DNA from: Diaphorobacter sp. HDW4A
GTDB lineage: Bacteria > Pseudomonadota > Gammaproteobacteria > Burkholderiales > Burkholderiaceae_C
Direction: 5' to 3'
Assembly: GCF_011305995.1 (NCBI RefSeq)
Contig: NZ_CP049910.1
Location: 1,550,001-1,614,000, forward strand
Length of the DNA: 64,000 bases
Shown: positions 49,237 to 57,784 of the stretch, piece by piece
Numbering within the stretch: position 1 is the first letter of the stretch
How the letters are laid out: each line of letters starts with the position of its first letter
Made by a program: the position numbers and the translations under genes
Notes under the pieces: generated by a model
The model's database searches: none
What the model was told of the DNA's origin: nothing
The model's input: only the letters and a program-made list of their open reading frames with translations

Positions 49237-52023
49237 ATGTCAGAAATTAGTCGTAACCATCTGTTTGGAAAGCTCAACACGCAGATGTTCCGGGCAGCCG
49301 AAGCTGCAACGGTGACGTGCAAACTGCGCGGCAACCCTTATGTGGAGCTGGTGCATTGGGTGCATCAGATCGTGCAGGACCAAGACTCGGATTTCCGCCA
49401 GATTCTCAAGCACTACCAGCTCAACCCGGCGACGCTGGAAAAAGACATCACTGCCGAACTCGACCGCCTGCCGCGGGGTGCGACGGCCATCGTCGACTTT
49501 TCTGAGCACATCGACACCGCGATCGAGCGCGCCTGGATCTACGCGACGCTGCTGTATGGTGACGATGTGATCCGCGGCGGCTATCTGCTGGTGGGTCTGC
49601 TCAAGACCACCAATCTGCGCGCGGTGCTGCACCGTATGTCACCCGAATTCCGCAAGCTCCAGCCCGATGGGGTGGCCGCCGATCTGGTGCAGATCATCAA
49701 GTCCTCGCCCGAAGAGAATCAGCCGGCTAGTGACGGCAGCGGCATGTCCGGTGGCGCGCAGGCCGGCGAGGCCAGTCAGGCCGTGGGCAGCGCCAGCGGC
49801 GGCAAGGGCAGTGCGCTCAAGAAATATGCGGTGGATTTGACTGAGAAGGCGCGCCAGGGTCAGCTTGATCCGATCACCGGGCGCGACGACGAGATCCGCC
49901 AGATCATCGACATCCTGCTGCGCCGCCGCCAGAACAACCCTTTGCTGACCGGCGAGGCGGGCGTGGGCAAGACGGCGGTGGTGGAGGGGTTTGCCGCCCG
50001 TGTGGTGGCCAATGATGTGCCGCCGCCGCTGCGCGACGTGTCGGTCTACACGCTCGACGTAGGCCTGCTGCAGGCAGGCGCGAGCATGAAGGGCGAGTTC
50101 GAGCAGCGCCTGCGCCAGGTGATCGACGAGGTGCAGGCCAGCCCCGGCAAGATCATTCTGTTCATCGATGAAATCCACACGCTGGTGGGCGCGGGCGGTG
50201 CACAGGGCACGGGCGATGCGGCCAATCTGCTCAAGCCGGCGCTGGCGCGCGGCAATCTGCGCACCATCGGCGCGACGACCTGGGCCGAATACAAGAAATA
50301 CATCGAGAAGGACCCGGCGCTCACGCGGCGCTTCCAGACCATTCTGATCAACGAGCCCAGCGAGGACAAGGCCGTGGCGATGCTGCGCGGTGTGACCGCG
50401 CAGATGGAGTCCCACCACAAGGTGCTGATTCTGGACCGCGCCATCGAGTCCGCCGTGCAGCTCTCGCACCGCTATATCCCCGCGCGCCAGCTGCCCGACA
50501 AGGCGGTGAGTCTGCTGGACACGGCCTGTGCGCGCGTCTCGCTCACGCAGCACGCGACGCCGGTGCAGGTCGAGGCCATCGAACGCGAGATGAGTCTGCT
50601 GAACACCGAGCGCGAGATTCTGTTGCGCGAAGAGTCCATCGGCATCGGCCATGCGGAACGTGCAGGCCAGATCGCCAAGCGGCTGGACGAGCTGAGCACG
50701 CTGCTCAAGGAACACCAGTTGCGCTGGGAGGCCGAGCATGTGCTGGTGCAGAAGGTCTTCGAGCTGCGCAAGAAGCTGAACCCGCAGGCGGCGCTGGGCA
50801 GCCTGTCGCCTCTGCCGCATCTGCAGGAAAGCGAAGCCGCCGCCGCAAGCATCGCCAACACCGCAGCGGCCGCTCACGCTGTTGAGCAGATCGCCGATGC
50901 AGTGGAGGCTCCGTTGGAGTTGAGCGATGAGGAACGCGTCGCGCTCAAGCAGGAATTGGAGGCCGCGCAAAGCGAGCTGCAGCAGTTGCAGGGCGAGCAC
51001 CCGCTGGTGTTGCCCGCCGTGGACGAGCAGGCCGTGGCGACCGTGGTGTCCGAGTGGACCGGCATTCCCGTGGGCCGCATGGTCAAGGACGAGATCGCCG
51101 CCGTGCTGCGTCTCGCCGACACGCTGGGCAAGCGCGTGATCGGGCAGGACCACAGCCTGAACACCATCGCCCAGCGCATCCAGATTTCGCGTGCGCAGGT
51201 CGAAGATGCGTCCAAGCCCATCGGCGTGTTCATGCTGGTCGGCCCAAGCGGCGTCGGCAAGACCGAGACCGCGCTGGCGCTGGCCGAGTCGCTCTATGGC
51301 GGCGAGCAGAACCTCATCACCATCAACATGAGCGAGTTTCAGGAAGCGCACACGGTCTCGACCCTGAAGGGTGCGCCACCCGGTTACGTGGGCTACGGCG
51401 AAGGCGGTGTGCTGACCGAGGCCGTGCGCCGCAAGCCCTACAGCGTGGTGCTGCTCGACGAGGTGGAGAAGGCCCACCCGGACGTGCACGAGATCTTCTT
51501 CCAGGTGTTCGACAAGGGGTTCATGGAAGACGGCGAAGGGCGGCTCATCGACTTCAAGAACACGGTGATCATCCTGACCTCGAACGTCGGCACCGATCTC
51601 ATCATGAGCATGTGCAGCGATCCCGATCTGCTACCCGATTCGACCTCGCTCGCCACGTCAATGCGCGAGCCGCTGCTCAAGGTGTTCCCCGCAGCGTTTC
51701 TCGGTCGTCTGACCGTCGTGCCGTACTATCCGCTCGCGCCCGACATGCTGGCGCGCATCGTTGCGCTCAAGCTCGGCCACATCAAGCGCCGGGTGTCGGA
51801 CAACCACCAGATCTCGTTCGAGTGGGACAAGCCTGCTGTGGACGCGATCATGTCGCGCGCGACCGACATCGAATCGGGTGGCCGCATGGTCGACGCGATC
51901 CTCTCCAATCACGTGCTTGCAGGCATCAGTCGCGAGATTTTGCATCGCACCATGAACGGCGAGCCACTGCATTCAGTGACGCTCACCGCCAAGGACAAGG
52001 ACCTGTCGCTTGAATTCGCCTGA
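49237..52023 (+). CDS. clpV: T6SS sheath-recycling ATPase ClpV (TssH)
   Basis: AAA+ ATPase of 928 residues that disassembles the contracted TssB-TssC sheath. The N-domain (about 1-165) begins LFGKLNTQMFRAAEAATV. The first AAA module has Walker A GEAGVGKT near residue 236 and Walker B ILFIDEIHTL; a ClpB-type middle coiled coil follows. The second AAA has GPSGVGKT near 669 and VVLLDEVEKAHPD. An Ala-rich insertion (about 525-560) precedes SEWTGIPVGRM. Divergence from tssA and the T6SS neighbours separate it from ClpB. The M15 peptidase gene begins 32 bp downstream with its own AAAGGA site, probably on the same transcript. Confidence 0.96.
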   Translation: MSEISRNHLFGKLNTQMFRAAEAATVTCKLRGNPYVELVHWVHQIVQDQDSDFRQILKHYQLNPATLEKDITAELDRLPRGATAIVDFSEHIDTAIERAWIYATLLYGDDVIRGGYLLVGLLKTTNLRAVLHRMSPEFRKLQPDGVAADLVQIIKSSPEENQPASDGSGMSGGAQAGEASQAVGSASGGKGSALKKYAVDLTEKARQGQLDPITGRDDEIRQIIDILLRRRQNNPLLTGEAGVGKTAVVEGFAARVVANDVPPPLRDVSVYTLDVGLLQAGASMKGEFEQRLRQVIDEVQASPGKIILFIDEIHTLVGAGGAQGTGDAANLLKPALARGNLRTIGATTWAEYKKYIEKDPALTRRFQTILINEPSEDKAVAMLRGVTAQMESHHKVLILDRAIESAVQLSHRYIPARQLPDKAVSLLDTACARVSLTQHATPVQVEAIEREMSLLNTEREILLREESIGIGHAERAGQIAKRLDELSTLLKEHQLRWEAEHVLVQKVFELRKKLNPQAALGSLSPLPHLQESEAAAASIANTAAAAHAVEQIADAVEAPLELSDEERVALKQELEAAQSELQQLQGEHPLVLPAVDEQAVATVVSEWTGIPVGRMVKDEIAAVLRLADTLGKRVIGQDHSLNTIAQRIQISRAQVEDASKPIGVFMLVGPSGVGKTETALALAESLYGGEQNLITINMSEFQEAHTVSTLKGAPPGYVGYGEGGVLTEAVRRKPYSVVLLDEVEKAHPDVHEIFFQVFDKGFMEDGEGRLIDFKNTVIILTSNVGTDLIMSMCSDPDLLPDSTSLATSMREPLLKVFPAAFLGRLTVVPYYPLAPDMLARIVALKLGHIKRRVSDNHQISFEWDKPAVDAIMSRATDIESGGRMVDAILSNHVLAGISREILHRTMNGEPLHSVTLTAKDKDLSLEFA

Positions 52024-52055
52024 GCGAAAAGGCATGAACTCAAAGGAATGAAACC

Positions 52056-52778
52056 ATGACGGTATTGATCGTTCCGGGAGCGGTGGGCAACACCAGCTCT
52101 CGGCGTGAGTGGTTCCACAGCGCGTTTGCACATGGTTGTTCGGCAGATGTGCAATCGTGTGTGCCGACCGGTGCCTTGAACGTGCTGGCGCTGAACGCCG
52201 CGACGCCCGCAGCCACATTGGCCGAGGCGCAAGCGGCGGCACCGGCCGTGGCCCAGAATCGGCTGAGCGGCGCCGCGTGGGTCAAAGAATTCCCCACCGG
52301 CACCTCGACAGAAGATCTGACGCCGGGTTTTCGCGATGCGGTCAATTCCTTCATCACGGCGATCAACGCTGCGGGCGGCAGCGTCAGCATCATCGCGACG
52401 TACCGGCCACTTGAGCGGGCCTACCTCATGCACTACGCATGGGACATTGCCAAGGGCACGATACAGCCCGACCGGGTGCCCGCCAGAACCGGGGTGGACA
52501 TTGAATGGGATCATGGCGACAAGACCAAGTCGGTCAACGCCGCCAAGGCGATGGTGAAGGCGTACGGCATCGTGCACCGTCCGTCGTTGACCACCAATCA
52601 CGCCGGGCGCACCGCCATCGACATGAATGTGAATGGCATGATCAGCAAGACCATGACTGATGGCAAGGGCAAGAAGGTGACGATCAAGAAGGCATCGGAT
52701 CTGCATGCGGTGGGCGCCAGCTATGGCGTGCACAAGCTGGTGAGCGATCCCCCGCACTGGTCTGCGGATGGACATTGA
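52056..52778 (+). CDS. M15-type peptidoglycan peptidase, candidate T6SS effector
   Basis: A 240-residue protein without a signal peptide. The C-terminal half has the zinc layout of endolysin/CwlK-type M15 peptidases: His182 and Asp189 seven apart in LTTNHAGRTAIDM, then the catalytic acid Asp231 three residues before His234 in SDPPHWS. Such enzymes cut peptide stems of peptidoglycan. The N-terminal 70 residues are Ala-rich and unassigned. A wall hydrolase made without a secretion signal directly behind clpV fits a type VI effector delivered into a rival's periplasm. The next gene encodes a signal-peptide protein that could be its immunity partner. The catalytic layout is seen; delivery by T6SS is inferred. 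A spanin-less phage endolysin is less likely, as no phage genes are near. Confidence 0.8.
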   Translation: MTVLIVPGAVGNTSSRREWFHSAFAHGCSADVQSCVPTGALNVLALNAATPAATLAEAQAAAPAVAQNRLSGAAWVKEFPTGTSTEDLTPGFRDAVNSFITAINAAGGSVSIIATYRPLERAYLMHYAWDIAKGTIQPDRVPARTGVDIEWDHGDKTKSVNAAKAMVKAYGIVHRPSLTTNHAGRTAIDMNVNGMISKTMTDGKGKKVTIKKASDLHAVGASYGVHKLVSDPPHWSADGH

Positions 52779-52779
52779 C

Positions 52780-53337
52780 ATGCATTCCACATCGCGTTGG
52801 ACCCGTTGTTGCATCGCGATGCTCGGCCTTGGCGCAACGGCGGCATTTGCTCAGGTCGTGCCGGGCATCGTGTCGGTCAACGAGGATGGCGCGGCGAGGC
52901 TGCATTTCACGAAACCACTGCCGCCTGATCAGCCGGTGTTTCTTCAACTGCCCGCAGGCAAGGGCAAGTTCAAGTGCTGCGTGAAGGTAAGCCGCAATGA
53001 CCTCAAGGAGCTGAGGGAGCCGGTAGCCGAGATCTCCGGCGACGGCGGTGACGCGCCGGTCGGCTACGAACTCAAGCACCGCCTCAAGGGCCCATTCGAT
53101 GTTGGCTACGACGCGATTGCCGTCTCGGCGAAGCAGGCTTCCGAGACGGGGCCATACGGACTTAAAGCGAGCAATGGCCGCACCGCCATGCGGGCCCATC
53201 TGTGCTACGGCACGGAAGGCGTCAACCTGATCGCCAAGTCCGAGGGCAAGGCGCAGACGCTCTATCGCTCGTTCGGCTACGAGACCCAAGTCAAGCCGCA
53301 ATGCAATGCGGCTGATCTGAAGGATCTCGGGGGATGA
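52780..53337 (+). CDS. small periplasmic protein, candidate immunity protein to the M15 effector
   Basis: A protein of 185 residues with a clear signal peptide (RCCIAMLGLGATAAFA, cleavage before QVVPG). The mature part has four Cys (FKCCVK, HLCYG, PQCNA) that could form disulfides and no domain I recognise. The ATG at 52780 lies just after the stop of the peptidase gene and gives a proper basic signal-peptide start; an upstream ATG at 52768 would overlap that gene by 11 bases and add two acidic residues. Size, export signal and tight coupling are what is expected for a periplasmic inhibitor of a T6SS wall hydrolase. The immunity role is inference. Confidence 0.7.
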   Translation: MHSTSRWTRCCIAMLGLGATAAFAQVVPGIVSVNEDGAARLHFTKPLPPDQPVFLQLPAGKGKFKCCVKVSRNDLKELREPVAEISGDGGDAPVGYELKHRLKGPFDVGYDAIAVSAKQASETGPYGLKASNGRTAMRAHLCYGTEGVNLIAKSEGKAQTLYRSFGYETQVKPQCNAADLKDLGG

Positions 53338-53349
53338 TCTGAAAAGCGT

Positions 53350-54270
53350 TCAGATGTCCGCGAGCAGCTCGTAGGGGAGCGGCTGCAGCTGCAGCGCCGG
53401 GCCGCTGGTCGAGCCTGCGTGCAAGGCTTCCTGAGCGGATGCGATCTGCAGTGACACCAGCGTGTCCAGCCCGCCATTTGGCGACGCAGCGACCTGTACC
53501 ACGGTGCCCACGGGCTGCTCGGCATCGCCCGCGTTGAAGACCTCGGTGCCGACCGCCAGTTCGCTGGCGGCGACATGCGCCAGATAGGTGCGGCGCTTGA
53601 GCGTTCCACGGAATTGGCTGCGGGCGACGATTTCCTGGCCGGGGTAGCAGCCCTTCTTGAAGTTCACGCCGCCCACCGATTCGTAGTTCACCATCTGTGG
53701 CACAAAGGCCTCGAACACCGGCTGGGTGAGGGTGGCGACGCCGCTGCGCACCTCGCTCAGTTGCCAGAGTTCTTTGCTGAGTGGCGGGCCTTCGGGCGCG
53801 GCCAAGCCGGTGGGTGCTACCAGCAGCGCGCGTGGCTGGCCGTCTGCGGGATAGAGCTGCACGACGCTCGAATCACCTTTTGCGACAACGTTCCACGGCG
53901 CTGCATCGACCGGAGCGGCACCGCCAGCCAATCCGTAAATGGTGAAATCGTTGGTCGCATCGCTGAGCTTTGCCTTGGCGCGCAGCACGAACATCGACAG
54001 GCGTTTCAAGGTCTGGGGCAGCAAGTCGCGCGAGCAGATCAGCAGGATTTCATCGGCTGAACGCTTGATGCCAATGAAGCTCGCCTGCATGCGGCCTTTG
54101 GCGTTGAGAAAGGCAGCGAGACGCGCTTCCCCCGGCTTTTGCAGCGCGAAATCCTGCGTCAGTTGGCCGTGGATGAAACTGGCTGCGTCTTCACCGAGTA
54201 CGCGAATCACGCCGAGATGTTCAAGAGGAGGTGTAACGCCGTCGAAAGGCACTGACGCAGTGTGGTTCAT
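53350..54270 (-). CDS. ygfZ: folate-binding protein YgfZ
   Basis: GcvT-like tetrahydrofolate protein that supports repair and assembly of iron-sulfur enzymes. The 306-residue product carries the family signature with the reactive Cys, FKKGCYPGQEIVARSQFRG (about 215-233). The N-terminal GVIRVLGEDAASFIHGQLTQDF and NAKGRMQASF are also diagnostic. The start at 54270 (MNHTASVPF) is preferred; the 54300 reading would overlap the divergent mltG start. It is divergent from mltG, an arrangement common in Betaproteobacteria. Confidence 0.93.
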   Translation of the reverse strand: MNHTASVPFDGVTPPLEHLGVIRVLGEDAASFIHGQLTQDFALQKPGEARLAAFLNAKGRMQASFIGIKRSADEILLICSRDLLPQTLKRLSMFVLRAKAKLSDATNDFTIYGLAGGAAPVDAAPWNVVAKGDSSVVQLYPADGQPRALLVAPTGLAAPEGPPLSKELWQLSEVRSGVATLTQPVFEAFVPQMVNYESVGGVNFKKGCYPGQEIVARSQFRGTLKRRTYLAHVAASELAVGTEVFNAGDAEQPVGTVVQVAASPNGGLDTLVSLQIASAQEALHAGSTSGPALQLQPLPYELLADI

Positions 54271-54279
54271 GGGTGAATT

Positions 54280-55317
54280 ATGATGCCCCGTTCCATTCAT
54301 TCAGTTGGTAGGGTTGTGCGTCGATTCTTCGTTTTATTGGTGCTGTTGGCGTTCGCTGCGGCGGGTGCCGCTTATTGGTGGTTGCATGCGCCCTTGGCGC
54401 TGCGCGCGAGTGACACGCCCGGAGAGGCGCTGGAGTTGGAGATCGAACCCGGTACTACGCCGCGCGGTGTGGCTACAGCGGCCGTCAAGGCGGGCGTACA
54501 GACCGATGCGCGTCTGCTGTACTACTGGTTTCGTCTGTCGGGGCAGGACCGGCAGATCAAGGCGGGTAACTACGAAATTCCAACCGGGACAACACCTTAC
54601 GAGCTGCTGCAGAAGCTTGCACGCGGTGAGTCGACGCTGCGCGCGGTGACCGTTGTAGAGGGGTGGACCTTCAAACAGATGCGCGGCGCGCTTGCTAAGG
54701 CCGATGCACTCAAGCAAGATACGGCCGCGATGTCGAACGAGGACATCATGCGGGCGTTGGGCCGCGAAGGCGTGGCGGCGGAAGGGCGCTTCTTCCCCGA
54801 CACTTATGCCTACGCCAAGGGCAGCAGCGATCTGGCGGTGCTCAAGCGGGCTCTGCATGCGATGGACCGCCGCCTCGAGGCCGCGTGGTCGCAGCGCGAG
54901 TCGGACACGCCGCTCAAATCAGCCGATCAGGCGCTGGTGCTGGCCAGCATCGTCGAAAAGGAAACCGGTAGCGCGCAGGACCGCGCCGAAATCGCGGGCG
55001 TGTTCACCAATCGCCTGCGCGTCGGCATGCTGCTGCAGACCGACCCGACCGTCATCTACGGCATGGGTGAAAAGTTCGACGGGAATCTGCGCAAGCGGGA
55101 TCTGCAGACCGATACGCCGTGGAATACCTATACCCGTGCGGGGCTGCCGCCCACTCCGATTTCGCTGCCGGGCAAGGCGGCGCTGCTGGCTGCGGTGCAG
55201 CCTGCGCGGACCAAGGCGCTGTACTTTGTCGCCAAGGGGGATGGGACCAGCCAGTTCAGTGCCACCCTCGACGAGCACAACAGGGCCGTCAATCGCTACC
55301 AACGCGGGCAACGCTGA
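54280..55317 (+). CDS. mltG: endolytic murein transglycosylase MltG
   Basis: Inner-membrane enzyme of 345 residues that cuts nascent glycan strands, setting their length. A cytosolic Arg-rich start is followed by one transmembrane helix (RFFVLLVLLAFAAAGAAYWW), a LysM-like subdomain, and the YceG catalytic domain with Glu226 in LASIVEKETG, FTNRLRVGMLLQTDPTVIYG and a TRAGLPPTPIS loop. The start at 54280 has two adjacent ATGs and lies 9 bp from the divergent ygfZ start, so the promoters must overlap the coding ends. The tmk gene is 323 bp downstream, unusually far for this conserved pair. Confidence 0.94.
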   Translation: MMPRSIHSVGRVVRRFFVLLVLLAFAAAGAAYWWLHAPLALRASDTPGEALELEIEPGTTPRGVATAAVKAGVQTDARLLYYWFRLSGQDRQIKAGNYEIPTGTTPYELLQKLARGESTLRAVTVVEGWTFKQMRGALAKADALKQDTAAMSNEDIMRALGREGVAAEGRFFPDTYAYAKGSSDLAVLKRALHAMDRRLEAAWSQRESDTPLKSADQALVLASIVEKETGSAQDRAEIAGVFTNRLRVGMLLQTDPTVIYGMGEKFDGNLRKRDLQTDTPWNTYTRAGLPPTPISLPGKAALLAAVQPARTKALYFVAKGDGTSQFSATLDEHNRAVNRYQRGQR

Positions 55318-55640
55318 TGTGGTGATGTGCTTGGTTTAACTTTGTGTGAGCCGGCCTTTTCTTGATCTTTAGAATGGGCAGTGTTTTGGGCTCACGCTGC
55401 CTTTCTGGTCGCGATTGGTCATTCTTTTGGGGAGCACCGATAAATGCTTTCCTGCGTTGTTGCGCCTCCTTGCCGTACGGGAGGAATGTCTGCGTCGGCG
55501 ATGCCTGGCCTGAAGGCCTTTCTCGGCGTTGTGGTGGGTGATCGGGGCGCTCTGTGTGCTTCATTGGCCCGCTGCGCCTGAAGTCCATCCGGTGGCTCTT
55601 TGATACTGGTTTTCATGTTTGAATTGAAGAAGAACGAAAA
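55318..55640. other. 323-bp gap between mltG and tmk
   Basis: No convincing gene. A minus-strand frame across it (55289-55588) would encode a very basic Pro/Gln/Arg-rich peptide without a ribosome site and is rejected. A short GGCCT-GA-AGGCC hairpin sits at 55507-55518, followed by TTTCT. The stretch is less GC-biased than the neighbouring genes and looks like inserted or repetitive DNA in an otherwise compact operon, but no terminal repeats could be defined. Confidence 0.4.
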
Positions 55641-56300
55641 ATGAGCTTGGGTCTGTTCATCTCTTTTGAAGGCATCGACGGTGCGGGCAAGTCCTCGCAC
55701 ATTGAGGCGCTGGCTCAGGCGTTTCGGGATGCGGGCCGTGTGGTCACGCTCACGCGCGAGCCGGGTGGGACGCCTCTGGCCGAGAAGTTGCGCGAGATGT
55801 TGTTGCATGAGGCCATGGATCCGTTGACCGAGGCGCTGCTGGCGTTTGCGGGGCGGCGCGACCATTTGCGGCTGGTGATTGAGCCTGCGCTGGCGCGGGG
55901 CGAGGTGGTGCTTTGCGACCGGTTCACGGATGCGACCTTTGCCTACCAAGGAGCCGGGCGGGGCTTTGATCTGAAGGTGCTGTCTTATCTGGAGGCGCTG
56001 GTGCAGACCGGACTTGCGCCCGATGCCGCGCTGCTGCGCAATCCCGATGTGACGATCTGGTTTGATGTGCCGCCCAAGGTCGCTGCCGAGCGACTTGCGG
56101 CGGCCCGTGCGCCGGATCGGTTCGAGGCGCAGCCCGAGACGTTTTTTGAACGCGTGGCTGAAGGCTATGCGGACCGTGCGGCGGGGGATCCGGCACGGTT
56201 TGCGCGGATCGATTCCTCGCAGGATCGCGTGAGTGTGGCAAAACAGGTGATGGCTGCGATGGCCGCTCGCGGTCTGTTGAACGCTGGGGAGGGCGTATGA
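55641..56300 (+). CDS. tmk: thymidylate kinase
   Basis: Phosphorylates dTMP to dTDP with ATP. The 219-residue product has the P-loop [12 protein letters not shown] (about 9-20), the DR(F/Y) motif [18 protein letters not shown] near residue 93, and a lid region with RAPDRFEAQ. The N-terminus [11 protein letters not shown] is standard. The stop overlaps the holB start as ATGA, conserved coupling of these replication genes. A small insertion ([17 protein letters not shown]) is normal for the family. Confidence 0.95.
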   Translation: MSLGLFISFEGIDGAGKSSHIEALAQAFRDAGRVVTLTREPGGTPLAEKLREMLLHEAMDPLTEALLAFAGRRDHLRLVIEPALARGEVVLCDRFTDATFAYQGAGRGFDLKVLSYLEALVQTGLAPDAALLRNPDVTIWFDVPPKVAAERLAAARAPDRFEAQPETFFERVAEGYADRAAGDPARFARIDSSQDRVSVAKQVMAAMAARGLLNAGEGV

Positions 56301-57313
56301 GCGAGAACGTTGCCACTTCTCACACCGTTGCACCGTGGATCGCTGCGCAGCGAGACACCTTGCTGGCCCAGCGTGGCCATGCCTGGCTGCTGCAGGGGCC
56401 TTCGGGCATGGGGCAGTTCAGTCTGGCGCTCGACATGGTGCGGGCGTGGTTGTGCGATGCGCCGACCGCGCAGGGTGCCTGCGGCCAGTGCCAGAGCTGT
56501 CACGGCATTGACGTGCATGTGCATGCCGACCTCTGCGTGCTGATGCCCGAGACGCAGATGATGGCGCTTGGTTGGCCGTTGCCCGAGAAGGCGCAGAGCG
56601 AGATCGACGACAAGAAGCGCAAGCCGAGCCGTGAGATCCGGGTGGAAGCCATGCGCGATGCGGTCGAGTTCTCGCAGCGTACCGCGGCGCGTGGGCGCGG
56701 CAAGGCGGTGCTGGTCTATCCGGCCGAACAGATGAACCATGTGACGGCCAATGCCTTGCTCAAGACGCTGGAGGAGCCGCCCGGAGACGTGCGCTTCGTG
56801 CTCGCGACCGAGGCCGCGCACGAGCTGCTGCCCACGATCCGTAGCCGCTGCATGGGTCACACCATGCAATGGCCGGGCGAGCCCGAGATGGTGACCTGGC
56901 TGCAGACGCAGGGCATTGCCGCCGATACGGCACTGTCGCTGCTGCGTGCGAGCGGTGGACGGCCCGAGGATGCGCTGGCGCTCGCCAAATCCGACCGCAG
57001 TCCGCAGGCCTGGAGTCTTTTTCCGAAGGCAGTGGCGCGCGGCGATGTCTCGGCGGTCTCCGATTGGAGCCCAGCGCAGGCCATCGAGGCGCTGCAGAAG
57101 CTCTGCCATGATCTGTTGTCGGTGCAGGCCGGTGCCGAGCCGCGCTATTTCGCGCTCGCGGATCTGCCCAAGGCTCCGGCTTTGCTGCCCTTGTCACGCT
57201 GGGCGAAGACACTTTCGCAACAGGCTCGCACGGCTGACCACCCGTTCAACGGGGGGCTGATGCTGGAAGCACTTGTCGCGCAGGCGAAAAACGCCATAAA
57301 CTCGAAGCTCTGA
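56297..57313 (+). CDS. holB: DNA polymerase III subunit delta' (HolB)
   Basis: Clamp-loader subunit of 338 residues. The AAA+ P-loop is degenerate (GPSGMGQFS in place of G-K-T/S), as usual for delta', which does not hydrolyse ATP. A zinc module follows ([18 protein letters not shown]), then the sensor region [14 protein letters not shown] and the sensor-1-like TIRSRCMGH. The ATG overlaps the tmk stop, and a PilZ gene starts 28 bp downstream, the standard order tmk-holB-pilZ-tatD. Confidence 0.94.
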   Translation: MSENVATSHTVAPWIAAQRDTLLAQRGHAWLLQGPSGMGQFSLALDMVRAWLCDAPTAQGACGQCQSCHGIDVHVHADLCVLMPETQMMALGWPLPEKAQSEIDDKKRKPSREIRVEAMRDAVEFSQRTAARGRGKAVLVYPAEQMNHVTANALLKTLEEPPGDVRFVLATEAAHELLPTIRSRCMGHTMQWPGEPEMVTWLQTQGIAADTALSLLRASGGRPEDALALAKSDRSPQAWSLFPKAVARGDVSAVSDWSPAQAIEALQKLCHDLLSVQAGAEPRYFALADLPKAPALLPLSRWAKTLSQQARTADHPFNGGLMLEALVAQAKNAINSKL

Positions 57314-57341
57314 ACAAGGCGTTACATACCCGACACCCGAT

Positions 57342-57701
57342 ATGAGCACACCTACCACCGCCGCCCGCCCCAGCGTGATGCAGCTGGCCATCAAGGAAAA
57401 GGCCGCGCTGTACGCGGCGTTCATCCCGTTCTTCGAGGATGGTGGCGTGTTCGTGCCCACGGCCAAGGAGTACCGGCTGGGCGACGATGTCTACGTGCTG
57501 CTTACTTTGCCCGACGATACGCAGCGTTATCCGGTTGCGGGTAAAGTGGCCTGGGTCACCCCGGCGCGCGCTTCCGGCAATCGCACGCAGGGCATTGGCG
57601 TGCAGTTTCCGAAGGACGACAAGTCCCGCCAGCTGCGCACGCGAATTGAAGAAATTCTGGGTTCCAGCCTTGGTTCTGATCGTCCGACACAGACCATCTG
57701 A
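57342..57701 (+). CDS. PilZ-domain protein
   Basis: A 119-residue single PilZ-domain protein of the type IV pilus group. Segments GGVFVPTAKEYRLGDDVYVLLTLP, YPVAGKVAWVTP and QGIGVQFP match PilZ. Classical c-di-GMP binders have R-x-x-x-R and D/N-x-S-x-x-G motifs; these are not evident, as in P. aeruginosa PilZ itself, so binding to pilus-assembly partners (PilB/FimX) is more likely than nucleotide binding. It lies between holB and tatD, with a terminator after it. Confidence 0.9.
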   Translation: MSTPTTAARPSVMQLAIKEKAALYAAFIPFFEDGGVFVPTAKEYRLGDDVYVLLTLPDDTQRYPVAGKVAWVTPARASGNRTQGIGVQFPKDDKSRQLRTRIEEILGSSLGSDRPTQTI

Positions 57702-57742
57702 ATATTGTTTGTACTGGGCGCTGTACGCCGCAGCGCACCACG

Positions 57743-57777
57743 AGCCGGCAGCACGTTTGCCGGCTTTTTGTTTTTTG
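57743..57777 (+). terminator. rho-independent terminator after the pilZ-domain gene
   Basis: An 8-bp stem AGCCGGCA (57743-57750) / TGCCGGCT (57758-57765) with a 7-base loop is followed by a T-rich tract (TTTTGTTTTTTG). It ends 8 bp before the tatD start, so tatD may depend on read-through or a promoter inside the preceding gene. Confidence 0.75.
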
Positions 57778-57784
57778 ACGCGAT

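Noticed and set aside
49639..51489. 616-codon minus-strand open frame inside clpV
   Set aside because: Pure antisense shadow of a highly conserved AAA+ gene; low-complexity Arg/Gln/His/Leu content.
55289..55588. Basic 99-codon minus-strand frame between mltG and tmk
   Set aside because: It overlaps the end of mltG, has no ribosome site and is Pro/Arg/Gln-rich in the manner of antisense frames.
56297..57313. Broken P-loop in HolB as a sign of a pseudogene
   Set aside because: A degenerate Walker A is normal for delta' subunits, and the rest of the gene is intact.
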